60,000 nucleotides of DNA from Membranipora membranacea (Eukaryota > Bryozoa > Gymnolaemata > Cheilostomatida > Membraniporidae). Where the stretch lies: contig OU612073.1 of the NCBI GenBank assembly GCA_914767715.1, forward strand, positions 5,086,001-5,146,000, read 5' to 3'. The translations under genes and the position numbers were made by a program. Below the pieces are notes generated by a model. It saw nothing but the letters and a program-made list of their open reading frames with translations. It was not told where the DNA came from and did not search any database. How positions within the stretch are numbered: position 1 is the first letter of the stretch; the number at the start of each line of letters is the position of its first letter. Of this stretch, positions 32,601 to 43,700 are shown piece by piece.

Positions 32601-32729
32601 AAAGTACATATTCACCTCCTGCAAAAACAAATTTGCAAATTCTCTCACCTTTATCTGTAAGCCGGGTCCTTGGTATGATACGACTGATTCGTGTGAAGAA
32701 TGATGTATGCTCCCAGATCTACTGTCAAT
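25286..32729 (-). CDS. NHL-like single-pass receptor with multi-tyrosine tail, copy 1
   Basis: Supported exons, 5' to 3', are 27868-26940, 26656-26347 and 25784-25286; probable upstream exons are 32729-32649 and 32508-32486. Phases agree throughout, giving 613 residues, though the start and signal peptide are not found. The 929-base exon encodes NHL/beta-propeller-like repeats (LDGPFTEALFREPQRFVYLD...LLLVDRGNDVLRIL, then HVDGNFSVCQFENPQTIYRF) with several N-glycosylation sites (NAS, NQT, NCT, NST, NFS). The next exon encodes a Thr-rich stalk with an ACA run, a transmembrane helix (VGVVIVILIIAV) and a basic stop-transfer KIKAKSRRRR. The last exon is a tail with about eleven tyrosine motifs, including YALP, YIEN, YLNP, YIDF, YAHL and YTMQ. 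YIEN and YLNP fit the Grb2-SH2 type Y-x-N. No kinase domain is present. A role as a phosphotyrosine docking receptor is inference. Confidence 0.75.
26347..26656 (-). other. Stalk/transmembrane exon of receptor 1 with CAA-type run
   Basis: This exon is 310 bases, against 292 (41800-42091) and 322 (55756-56077) in copies 2 and 3. Nearly all of the difference is the number of ACA threonine codons (about 11, 5 and 15), so the frame is kept while the stalk length changes. Confidence 0.85.
27992..28086 (+). repeat. Structured ~100-bp element, unit 1 direct copy
   Basis: In order it has GATCCAATTTGCC, CAGTCCGGTCGTTCCGACT, ACTGATGAGC, GGCTCAAACC and AAATGCAGGC. These can fold as a three-way junction. 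Partners are at 28561 (inverted), 43444 and 57426. Confidence 0.65.
28561..28629 (-). repeat. Structured ~100-bp element, unit 1 inverted copy
   Basis: It reads GATCCAATTTGCCCTCAGTC, TTGATGAGCC, GGCTCAAACTTAAATGCA on the minus strand. It is truncated at its 3' end relative to the others. Confidence 0.6.
30984..31040. repeat. GTCTG-AG(C/T)CCCC-CAGAC motif with C-run
   Basis: The phrase AGTCTGAGTCCCCAGACTTT followed by GCCCCC and a C-tract is a small hairpin (GTCTG/CAGAC). Related copies lie near 5111, 11159, 29580 (inverted), 44098, 45036, 58690 and 59555. The C-tract length varies between units. Confidence 0.6.
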
Positions 32730-34102
32730 CTGCAACAATTCTAAAAGGCAACTAGGAGTGCAATGATGTGAGCTTGCAATGAGGAAGTTTCGAAGATCTC
32801 AAGCATCACGATTATATAATGGAAGGTAACCTACTTATTAAGTCTTAATGGTTTCTGGTATTGACACAATTTTTATTTAATATTGAATTGAACACTGGAC
32901 AAGCATGTCATGCATTAGGTGGCTTATATCTAATATTTACCTATAGCGTTAAATTTTGTAAGTAGTTTCTTTATGAATCGACTAAACATTGTATCTTTAG
33001 GCGTGTTTCATAAAAGTGTCATATTCGTACAAAGTGATCAACTTTAACCTTCTGCATTTGGTGCTCATGTGTTTGACTGTTCCTTCCCTACAACAACTAC
33101 CATCAGTGTTTACCCCATAAACGTTTCATCTAGCAATAACTTTGCAAGTATATGATGGATTCAAAATCTAACCTGCACACAAAATCATACCAACTAGGGC
33201 CTATCAAATCGACAGATGCAGACTGCTACACCATATTCTTTACTCATCCTCTAACCCACACAGGGAACTTTATCATGAGATAACAAGGAAAGAGATTGAT
33301 CAACATTTTTTTGATGTATGGGGTTGAGAGGATATGAAAGGAGGGACAACTCCTCATACGATAAGTTCAAACCTTACTCATGTGCTTAAATTACAGGGGG
33401 AAATACTGCCAGCCAAATAGGAAAACAATCTAGTAAGAGTTGATGAGGAGAACTTCACCAGGTATTGCAACATCCTGATTATGTAGGCCCTGAACCTCAT
33501 TCTTCCGAAAACCTAATTATAAATGCATTTTTGGTGAACTGGTCATTTCATAATTTATATAACAACATTCCAAATTCTCGCTCCATTAACCTACATACCT
33601 CTCTGACCTTGCATAAGATGCAGATTTTTAGTAGTTTTTTTATCCAGAAGACACTCCGAAGCCCTGAAAATCTTTCAATTACTCAGACCACTGCCTGTTA
33701 CTCTAATTTTAGAAGCATGACCACAAACCATCTAGGGTTTTCCAATTATCTTACTAATGGAGCAATATTACTAGCAAAAATATATTTCAAAACGTTTCAG
33801 AATGTCTCTGTACCTGGTATATATAACCACTCTTTCATAAAGAAATAGTTTGATGATGGGATAATGTTCTTGTCAATCTGAAATCTCTCCGAAGCTGGTG
33901 TGTGTGCAGTGCACCAGGACTGATGTGATCGATCAGCCATAAAGAACATGGTACAGACGAGATATGATAAAGATTCTATAATACAGTATATTCTGTGTCT
34001 AACTCAAAAGAATTTAATATGTAAGATTAGTTCTAAGCTTTGTGAGGCGATCTTACTATGTCAGGGGACTATTTGGTACTGGTTTTTAATAATAAAACTA
34101 AA
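32730..34102. other. Spacer between receptor 1 and transporter fragment 1, absent from unit 2
   Basis: From about 32840 to 34448 this sequence has no counterpart in unit 2, where homology jumps straight across. The open minus-strand frame upstream of 32729 continues to about 32785 without a Met. The start of receptor 1 may lie in this stretch. A plus-strand open frame (33465-33848) has no family features and is not called as a gene. Confidence 0.45.
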
Positions 34103-35657
34103 ATGGAGATAGATATAGAGAAGAGAAAGAAAAAAGAGTGTAAGTTAAGTATTACTTATAGCATTTGGAATATTTATACAAATCAGTTAATGTAATTTTG
34201 CCGATGAGAATAAGAAATTCTTTAAAATGATCTCATTGGGATGTTTGCCTCTCCTATGTTTTTGATTGACTCAATTATTTGATTTTTAACTTCAGGTGGC
34301 GTGACAGTGGATCACTGGTTCAGATATGTTGACCTCCTGATGGCAGCGCTAACCTTTATATTGGCTGCGACAGGAGTTTGGGCAGCGTACCTCACATCTA
34401 TAGTGTGGATGTATGTGGTTCTACTGATACAGGGAGCTGTTGAGACCATAGTACACACAGGTAATTACACATTCCATGTGGACATTTTTTGGAATTGCAT
34501 CTCCTACAACTTGCTTCAATAGAAATCCTGTTTACAGGAGCATAACTGCATCACAGAGTAAGGATATACCTTACTCTGTGACTGCATAATACAGCTATGA
34601 AATTTTACAGTATAAATTTATCGCATAACTTACTGCAGAACTAGCTATTATATAGTTTTTCTCTTTCGGTAGTCTATAAGTGTTCTATGCCAGTTGGGCT
34701 TCTTTTCATTGTAATTTTACTTAGACCCGATCCGATTGAAATGTTGATATATTTAACATATTGTTTGTCTCCTAGTTAAGAGACATTCGCTGCAATGTCT
34801 CAATATTACCGCAACAAACTGTCTACAGTTTTATATTATGAGCCATTTTTCGGGACACAACAGTGCTTCCCAAATCTTTTCAACCGACTTCTTGGTCAAC
34901 CTTGTAGGCAAATATTTAAAAATTTACTTTAGTTACATCAGTTCAATGTTATCATATTTGCGATATTTTTGGAGAACTCAGCTGCTCCATTGGCTGTGGT
35001 ACAAATGGGCTATCTGCTGGGGAGTGTACTTGCTCCTCTGATTGTCGCCCCGTTCCTGGATAAGAGATTTAGTGGGTTGTACTACACCCTATCGGCCTTC
35101 TCCAAAGCCAACAACCACAACAACAACCACAACACCAACCACAACAACAACCACAACAACAATCACAACAACAAATACCATGAGATGCTAAAGTCAAGCT
35201 CTTTAAACACAACTTATAAAAATGTGACGCGGATAGAACCTCACTATCCAGCTAGATTTGCTGAAGCTTTCTGGATTATGGCAGGATTAGGTATACTTTT
35301 ATGTATAGCATGTCTAGCCTTCCATGCGTATGGTGTTATTACATGTACCGTACTGGATAAACTTCTTAAGGTGCCAGCCAGACAAACATTTAGAGTGTCT
35401 CTCTCATTACCTACTGCTCCCAGGAGCATCCATACTATGCATTAGCTATGCTAGTATTACAGTTTCTACTATTTGGGTGTACATTGAGTGTGGGTCGGGT
35501 ATATGCTAAAGTTATCTTCTCCTATGCAAGAGATAGTCCTGGATTTTCCGTCCACAAAGCCAGCATGATAAATTCTGCCTTCTTCATAGCAGCTACTGCC
35601 GGGGGACCGATATTAATCCTACCTCTGATGCTGCTCCACGTCAAGTATATTCTACAG
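34103..35657 (+). pseudogene. MFSD4B/NaGLT1-like transporter, frameshifted plus-strand copy 1
   Basis: Exons are 34103-34139 (MEIDIEKRKKKE...), 34296-34460 and about 34942-35657. Exon 2 encodes transmembrane helices 1-2 with the family's VETIVHTG. Exon 3 encodes QMGYLLGSVLAPLIVAPFLD, a loop of Asn/His repeats, and later helices with VIFSYARD. A one-base loss at about 35412 (CCTACTGC against CCTAACTGC in unit 2) breaks the frame, and the exon 2 to exon 3 phase does not fit. No exon for the last three helices follows on this strand. The family comprises MFS sugar transporters of the plasma membrane. I read this copy as a decaying gene. Confidence 0.65.
34551..34581. repeat. Perfect 13-bp hairpin TCACAGAGTAAGG-ATATA-CCTTACTCTGTGA
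   Basis: It lies in the intron after transporter exon 2. It is repeated in unit 2 at 46986-47016 and shares its arm with the hairpin at 11529-11580, a locus with no other similarity. Confidence 0.8.
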
Positions 35658-37727
35658 GTAAGCTTTAGCTATGTACAATTATTAGTTACAATTAAAAATG
35701 TTGGACATTGTCAGAAACTTGGATAAAATTCACCAGCACAATCATATATCATTGAACATGATATTATGTGCAAATGATGAAAGAGTTTGGGAGGAATGTC
35801 CCAAGCTCCCTGAAGTGACATAGCACAGATACTTAGGATTGTGTTCCTACGTGATGTTGGGCAGTTAACTCAGCAGCGCTTTCAAATAGTATCAGCTCAA
35901 CATAGATTTCTCTAGGTCGTAAATTTTGGGTCAGCAATAGAACTTATCAGTTATGCATTTATGTTAAAACAAAATACAGTACAGTATAAACAAAAAAGAG
36001 GATCCATCCATAAATAAGAACCTCGTCCGTTTCAACTAGATGTTTACATCCGGGTTTAATGAGACTAACACCACTGGCAGCGCAACAACTCCTGGTGCTA
36101 TTGTACTCCCAAAAACTGATAGAGAACGACGTAGTCACAAGTTGTTATACACCATTCATTCTATGAAATCTTCGCTCACTGTGTATACAATTTTGTAAAT
36201 ATTTATTAACAGCTATTGCAGACAATATCACACTGTTGAGAGACATCTGGTCGCTTACGATGTAAAAGTTAACAGCAAGAGAACAGCTTGAGCCTTGATG
36301 GGCATTGCCTGTGCGAAAGTGAGCCAGCACTCTCATGATTTTGAAAGAGGACAAGTCAGGACTGACCAGGGCGATTCATAGCAAGTGAGTTGCTGGAAAA
36401 TGCGAGGGTGGGCCATGTTGGTACATCGCACATACAATGCACAGCAGTTAAACCTTGGGCGAGGTATGGGCAATCAGATGCGATGTGTTGTGCATGGTAA
36501 AGGCGGTGTATGGGCCATGCAAGGGCAGGAGTGGGCGTGACATGGGCGTGACATGGGCGATGCACACCCCCGAAATGACCACTTACCACATTGCCCTCCC
36601 ATAGCAATGATGACCTCTCATGACAATTGTTATACTATACTTCATCGCAAACTGGACCACCCATGGTGGTTGTGACATTTTATAGCAAAGAAGACCTCCC
36701 ATGGTGATTGTGACTTTTCACAGGGAAAGGAGGTGCCAATAATTGTGACATTCTGTATTGATACAGTTTTTGCATTGATATGAATATATGGATCAGTGGT
36801 AAAATACATAGCATGGCAATTTGTGGAGATATGCCATCAGTAGAAAGCTTTGTGTCAGGATCTAAATTAAACTACGAATATGGCAGTTTTTATGTTATGT
36901 ATTGATTGACGTCCCTTTAACAACCTTAAAAATCTCAGGCAAGCTGTTTGACAAAAGTTTACGAGGTGCACCTATTATAGATTCTGAACTTGTGGACCAA
37001 TCAAAGATTTTTCATTTTGTGACATTGCCACAAAAAGCACTTACAAGAAATCCTATGGAAAAATTGTTGGTTACTCCCAAGTAAAGCTTGTTTGAAAGAA
37101 AGATCTGACCATATAATCTGACCGAAAAATCTGAACTGCAAATGGGAGTCCCAAACTCCCCGGATAGTCTTAGGATTGTCATTATGATGCTTGTGCAATG
37201 CCTAGTAAAGCTTGCATCAAGCTGCCCACAGTTTCCTGCGTGGCTTGATTTATTTAAGGGTATCTCCCTAGTTAAATCAAACAGTATGGTATTAAGTTAA
37301 AATTTGGCATTATTGTTTTGCGTTAATTTATTAATAAAAATAAGACTAGAAATTGCTAAAAATATGTGATTAAATGGCTGAAGATGAAAATGGAAATGAA
37401 AAACTAGGAATGTGTGACACTTGCAAAACAGGGCACATTAAACTTTATATTATACTTGTCTCCTCTTACAAAAGGAGAAGACAATGTACCAATGATTTTT
37501 GCTCAAAAGTAAACTGTGGCAATGTAAAGCTTGTATTTGTACACTGTTACGTAATATACCTCCATATAGCCTTTGTTAGGATAGAATGCAACACGAACAG
37601 TCAAAACCAAAACGCAATAAAAATAGTGGTAATTAAATGTAATTCAGTATTTATAAACTAATGCAACGTACACATAGTAAAGCAACTAAATCAAAATTTC
37701 TGGCAACATGAACAGCCTATAGAGTTA
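35658..37727. other. Region between the two opposed transporter fragments, unit 1
   Basis: It contains a small conserved open frame (36040-36198) described separately, then a unit-1-specific GC-richer block (about 36190-36585) with repeats such as GGGCGTGACATGGGCGTGAC. Sequence shared with unit 2 resumes at about 36586. The plus-strand frame 36902-37084 differs from its unit 2 partner at amino-acid-changing positions and is probably not coding. Confidence 0.55.
36040..36198 (+). CDS. Possible 52-residue exon or small ORF, unit 1
   Basis: The frame starts at ATG right after a good acceptor (ccgtttcaactag) and encodes MFTSGFNETNTTGSATTPGA, then LPKTDRERRSHKLLYTIHSM. The partner at 48455-48628 differs at only about five positions in the shared part, all silent. 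The acceptor phase (0) matches the donor at 35657, so it could be the last exon of the plus-strand transporter, giving a hydrophilic tail. I recognise no domain. The two copies end differently after VYT. Confidence 0.35.
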   Translation: MFTSGFNETNTTGSATTPGAIVLPKTDRERRSHKLLYTIHSMKSSLTVYTIL

Positions 37728-39239
37728 TTATTTAAACTTTTTGTCTGCAAACCGATCGCCGATAAGCCTGCCTACTATTTGCATGCAACAGACAACACAA
37801 AACAAGAATATAGATACTCCCATCAAGTATGACCATATGGAGAAGGGGCCAACTTTCTGGTAACTCCACACCACTAGACACATAATTGTGATGTCACCGA
37901 CCCCAGCGCCAAAATGTGGCGCTATCTGTGCTATAGAGGTAAGCTCTATGTAGTGGTGCACCAAGCAGGCTCCTGCAGAAATAGTGGGTCCGACGTGTAA
38001 TCCTACACAGATATAGAGAATCCAGAACCAGGTTGTGTTTTCGTATAGAAAGTACAGTGCAATGGATACTATCAACAGTGTTGTTGCCTGAAACTGAAAT
38101 ATAAATAAACAAACGATTACAATTCCAAACGGAATTTGGATGTCTACTCTTGCATAATTTTGCGCTAAGGTCTTCAATCATTTTTTGAACTTGAAACTAC
38201 AAGGTGAAAAGCTCTTATACCAAATTTCATAAACTGCAACAATACCTAGTTGGATCAAGGAGTTTAGAACTCGGCAACTCTCTGTTTGTATTGGGTTTGA
38301 AGAGATTTTTGTTCTATTTGACATCTCAAACAGACTTGCACGATCAATGGTACTCAGATTCCAATACCGATACCTCCAAATCCGAAACTTCCTGTTTCAA
38401 TGAAGTATGTGGAGTCCTTTTCCGATAACCAATCAAACAAACAGACTTGCATGATCCTTGATACTCAGATTGAAATTGATGCCTCTCAGTTATAAATATT
38501 TATTAACAAGCTTGTCGAGACAGGCTATGTTTCCCTATGATAGTAATTTTATATATATAGCTCACCTGTAGAACATATTTGACATGAACCTGCAGCACCA
38601 GAGGGAGAATAAATATGAGTGATCCAGCAGTCGATGCAATAAAGAAGGCAGAGTTGATTATGCTGGCTTTGTGGACTGTAAATCCTAGCTCATCTCTTGC
38701 GTATGAGAAGACGACTTTAGCATATACTCGACCGATACCCAGCAAACATCCAAGTTGTAGGAAATATAGTAGCAGCATAATAAGCGCGTAGTACGGATGC
38801 TCCTTAGAGCAGTTGCGTAGTGACAATGACTCTCTGAATGTCTGTTTCTTAGTGTTACCATGAGGTTTACGTATTTTAGTACCCGTCATAGCCCCATGAA
38901 TTTGAAAGGCTATACAGGCCACACATAAGAGTATACCAAAAACCGCGATAATCCAGAATGCTTCCACAAATCTAGCTGGATAACATGGTTCCATTGCTGT
39001 TAGATCTTCGTAGGTGATGCTAGACGAGTTGGAGTCCATATTCTCATGGTCTAGTGTATTATTGTTGTATACATCTGCTATTGCTGTGAGGCTATAGTAC
39101 AACCCGCTAAATCTCTTATCAAGGAACGGGGCAACAATCAGAGGAGCAAACACACTCCCTAACTGATAACCCATCTCTACACCAGTCAATGGAGCAGCCG
39201 ATCTCTCCAAAAATGTCAGAAATAGTATCCGTTTTCCAG
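37728..39239 (-). CDS. MFSD4B/NaGLT1-like transporter, minus-strand copy 1 (5' end not found)
   Basis: Two exons, 39239-38566 and 38093-37728, join in phase (CTACAG|gtgagc to atttcag|TTT) and give 345 residues. The first exon starts after tgatatttcag and continues the family pattern after VHTG: KRILFLTFLERSAAPL, then EMGYQLGSVFAPLIVAPFLD, a glycosylated loop, helices around residue 100, a cytoplasmic KPHGNTKKQTFRESLSLR, and VVFSYARDELGFTVHKAS. The second exon adds three more helices ending GRLIGDRFADKKFK. Predicted role is a plasma-membrane MFS sugar transporter. The exon for helices 1-2, seen at 34296-34460 in the opposed copy, is not found upstream before receptor 2. Either it lies far away or the copy is truncated. 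Confidence 0.65.
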
Positions 39240-40764
39240 CTGAAATATCAAATGGAATAGTTTGAGTGCAATCCAAGGTTTTATTAACGCACATGTCAAA
39301 CAATTCTATTTATCATTTGCAAAAATTGCATATGCTCCCTGGCTATGAATTTACTACCCCTTATGAGGGAGGAGGGGGTTAGGCCTTCTGGTCTGCGGGA
39401 TCGGCTGGCGGGGTCATTGTGGGAGGGTGATGGGTAGGTGTCATCGGCGGTGTGGGTTCCCCTAGTTATCTGGGCAAACTGGGTCTCAGTTTTCTTCTAT
39501 CGAATGGTCGCCACTCTAGACTTGACTCTCACGCATGGACAAACAGACCACACCGCTATGTTTTTTATCATTTTTGAAAATTTTTATCAATTAGCATCTC
39601 TGTGGTTAATGTTACTTCAAGTGCACATTTATTACCTGCTGGATGGCTACTGGTGATACACCATTGGCAAATTAAAGGAGTATAAGTCTTAACAATCTCT
39701 CTTACTGTTCAGATACAAATATTTCCCTGTTTGTATCATAGTCTCAGTTACTCCCTGTATAGGTAGAACCACATACATCCATACAAGATTTCTGAGATAC
39801 GCCGCCATCACTCCTGATGTGGTCATGACAAAAGTTGGTGAGATGGCGCAATCGGTTAGCGCGCTTGCTATTCACTGCCAGGCGATTAGTGCCGCAGGAG
39901 TTGTGGGTTCGAGCCCCATTGGGGGAGCTTTCATATTTGATTGTTCCAGCCCCCAGCACCCTCGGGTGTAAACCTCTCCTATAGATTTTTATGTCACGAG
40001 ATTACAGGGGCTTTACTAAAAACGAAATGCAACACATTGGCTTCTCTATTTTGATGATACATGACAAACATCTTCAATGAATATTTACGGTCAACTGAAT
40101 GTTCTTATCTCGGGCACGAGTTGAATTATCAAACCCATCAAAAATAACCCATCCAATCGACCAAAAGAAAGGGGGATATAAATGGTTTTTTTTATAACTT
40201 TCTTGGTAGCTATATTATTTTTCGAGAAAATGTTTTTTCAAATGTGCCATTTAATTAGAAACAAAAAAAATGGTGAAACAAAAAAATATGATTGATTGGC
40301 TGTAGATCATTATTGAAGCATGTAATATTGAAATAAGGATTTTTTGAAAGAAATTTGTTTGCATTGTACTATAGTAATATACATAATCGTCCTTGCATAT
40401 GTTCATGGTCAAATCTTTGTGAACAATTATAAGGAAATTATAAGGATAATTGAATCATTTGAAAATCATATATAAAGTATAAAATTGTAAAGAAGAAGTA
40501 TTCAGTTACAGTAACAATGTTTGGCATTCAGTGTAGGTACAATTATATAATATTGAATTTAAAGACAATTTAGATGCAGTTTACCCTTCACTTTTCTCTG
40601 TGTTGTATTGTCTTGGCTTAACAAAAAATTCTATTCCATACTCCATTCCTCCCTCACAACTTCAACAGATGGTAATGTACGGTAATTGAGAGAGTCAAAC
40701 AGCTAAATTACCATCATTCACTCATATTCATTTGTCTTCACCACTCGGTTTTAACAAGATTATC
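39240..40764. other. Junction of units 1 and 2
   Basis: It holds a stretch (about 39300-39970) that is almost unchanged at 53256-53930, the tRNA-like repeat at 39835-39932, and the unit boundary at about 40060. A minus-strand frame (about 39490-39300, DDTYPSPSHNDPASRSRRPE) shows silent differences between copies but no family match. It is not called as a gene. Confidence 0.5.
39835..39932 (+). repeat. tRNA-like repeat near the unit 1/2 boundary
   Basis: TGGCGCAATCGGTTAGCGCG is a perfect A-box/D arm and GTGGGTTCGAGCCCCAT a good T arm. The anticodon arm does not pair and the acceptor strands (GGTGAGA and TGGGGGA) do not match. A tRNA-derived SINE or pseudo-tRNA is likely. An equal copy is at 53791-53888. 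Confidence 0.65.
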
Positions 40765-43700
40765 TTAGTATCTTCTTACACATGTGTAGTTGTGGCTGTC
40801 CTTTCTCCCTGGACGCAGATGAGCATATCTTGAGTCCGGGCGTGGACTCTGATTAGGAGATCTGTGGTCAAAGTCGATGTAAGAATCTGCTGCTCTGCGT
40901 ATTTCTGAGTTAGTTAGTCCGTTGCCCCGTCGACTGTTTTTTGGATTGAGATAAACGCTGGTCGCTTTCTGATCAGCATAGCCATAACTTACGCGAGGCT
41001 GTCCATCTCTAGCGTTTTCTATATACACTTTGCGGTCTTCAGTAGGAAGGGTTAAACTAGGCTCACTGTAATAGTTGTGGTCCTCTGGTTGATGATACGC
41101 AGCAACATCATCAGGGAGCGCGTATGTGTCATCTTCGGCAAGGGTGTATGTGTCATTCTCAGCGTTCTGGTCAGAAGCATTGATATCCGAAAGTCTCGCA
41201 TCAGGAACATATGCATCATTGGAATTTCTGAATAATAAGTCATGTTCTTTTAATGTATGAGGATGCAACTCCTTGCGCCATAAAATTATTTTTCCAAAAC
41301 ATAGTGCACACAGGGAGGCTGGGATACCAACCCTCCCAACCTCCCTGGTGCTCATAGAACACCCTGTGGCTGTCAAAGAGTACTATACATGATAGCCATC
41401 CAAGAATACACGAAAAGCAAATCTGCCTCAAGCCTGGCAAAATTGGTCATTGAATTTAGAAATCCTTTCTAGTAATGATCAATTTAATTATAATTTATAT
41501 GCTGTAATTCATTTGCCCTGATTGCATGATCCCAACACAGATCACAAAGTTTTTATCTTATGTGCCGTGTTGATAAACAAGCTGTTCTTGCTTAAGTAAG
41601 CATGACCTGGCAACAAATAGACCAAGGCACGCCTTTAGCCCAGAAAAAGTGACACTGAAAAAATGCAATTTGACAGGCAGAAGACTGTGAACCCTGTGAA
41701 CTCTCATACCATAACACGCACCACTGTGACTAAACCAGACTAAATCTATTATAGACACTAGCAATACATCATTTACAGAATACAGCAAGGCATACTTACT
41801 GCTGAGGCCCCTGACTTCTTCTTCTTGATTTTGCTTTAATCTTCACAATGGTGACTGAGGTCACTGCTATGATAAGGATGACGATGACTACACCAACTGT
41901 TGCAACTATGACGGTAGTTGTATCAGGTGGCGTTGGTGAGGCTGTCGTTGAAACAGGAGTGAATGTAGTCTTTATTGTTGGCGATGCTGGAGTAGAGCTT
42001 TCCTTGATTGTGGGTGTAGTTTGTGGTGTTGTTGTCTGTGTTGTAGCTGTTGCTGTTGTTGTTGTTGTTGTAGGAGGGTCTATGAAACTGGCTGCAGAAT
42101 GAAGAATACATAATTAGTTCTGTATAAACAGTTCTGACATAACGACATTTGACTTGAAATCCTGAACAACCAGTAACGTTAAAAAATATTTTGGGGCATC
42201 CTCTGACGCTAAGAAACAAAGAGTAAATTTGCACGTTAAAACATCGACAACCTGGTTTTGTATTCAACATGATATGTGCACAATATGATACAGAAACAGT
42301 CACATTTACAAGTGCATTTATATGAAATAAACCCTTTGGATTGACTAAGAAGGCCTAATGATCCGTCCCCTTACCCTGTATGGCACGCATTCGATGATCC
42401 TCTCCTATGTAGAATGTGTCATTGAAACGATAGATAGTTTGAGGATTTTCAAATTGACAAACGCTGAAGTTTCCATCCACATGACCGGAGGAGCCATTAC
42501 AAATTGTTGAAGTTGTGTTTGTGTTCATGTCTAGAATACGCAGAACATTATTACCTCGATCCACCAAGAGCAGGCGCTTAGGATCAAGATATACAAATCT
42601 TTGCGGCTCTCTGAATAAGGCTTCAGTAAACAGGCCATCAAGGAGGCCTCTCTCAAACTTCCCTGTTATAACGGTAAGAGTCTTAGCTATATAGTCGTAT
42701 TTAACGAGAGCGCATCTGAGATAAGTGTAGAGATCTCCAGTTCTTGGGTCCTGTAGGAGGCCTTTCGGGCGATAGAGAGGATCAAGGGAGGCAAAGCTCA
42801 CCAGGGTAGATACAATCAAAGAAGTGGAGTTTATTAGTCGTAGGTATCCATTTTGGTTCTCTTTATCAGTTACTATGTACATCTCAGAATCCATGAGATC
42901 AGAAATAATGTCATTAGGCTGAAAGAATAATGCCTGGTCTGCCGGGCCATTGCGAAAGCCTCTGTTAGTACAATCTCCAGCATATCTCTGTGTCTGATTT
43001 GTGTGACGGTCAATTGTCCTAAAGCAATCATTCTCCCAGTCAATGGCGATTATGATTGATGCATTGGGCTGCAGATAGCCTATGATCCATCGGAATCTAG
43101 CATCAGACCCGACCCCTTCTCTGTAGGATCCAAAGTTATTGGCACCAGCAATTCTGTGTGAGGTATTCATGTCCGTTGTTAGGATCTCATTCTTATCCGT
43201 GAAAAGAATGTTACCCGGAATGAATGCATCTTCTTGTATGGCGATAACTCCAGCATGCCTACCAGTGATGGGCGTTGTTTTGACAGTGCTGTTCTCGTCA
43301 AACCTGAAATAAATCCAAAGAGAATTTCACTTATTTCAATTACTCGCATTGTTAGGTGGGTGTTTATCATCAAGCTGTTTATATATTATGATAGGTTTAC
43401 GAGAAATGCAATTGGCCGGATAGCCTCCCAGGCTAATATTAGAACAATTTGCCCTCAGTCCGGTCGTTCCCACTGTACTGATGAGCCGGCGATGGCTCAA
43501 ACCTAAATGCAGGCAAATTGTATGATGCTTGATCCAGGTTAATGTAGCATGGGACCTCTGATTTAGTTAAAAGTTTTGTACTGATTGGAGGACACTGGTT
43601 GGAACATGAGAGCTGTGTCATGAACAATTTCTAGTCATGCTGTTGACGTGTTTGCTCCAAAACTGACAGCAACACCGAGAGAATCACAGAGTTGGTTGAT

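Larger units (their letters stand above)
24443..40061. repeat. Tandem unit 1 (about 15.6 kb)
   Basis: This unit contains receptor gene 1 (-), a plus-strand transporter fragment, a minus-strand transporter fragment and a tRNA-like repeat near its right edge. The next unit begins with the same sequence at about 40062. Identity with units 2 and 3 is high throughout, introns included, so the duplication is recent. Confidence 0.9.

Noticed and set aside
33465-33848. A 127-residue plus-strand protein
   Set aside because: No domain, skewed composition typical of AT-rich non-coding DNA, and no second copy for comparison.
36902-37084. A 60-residue conserved protein present in units 1 and 2
   Set aside because: Of the few differences between copies most change the amino acid, which fits neutral drift rather than coding constraint.
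39835-39932. A working tRNA gene
   Set aside because: A and B boxes are good, but the acceptor strands do not pair and the anticodon arm does not close, so it is listed as a tRNA-derived repeat.
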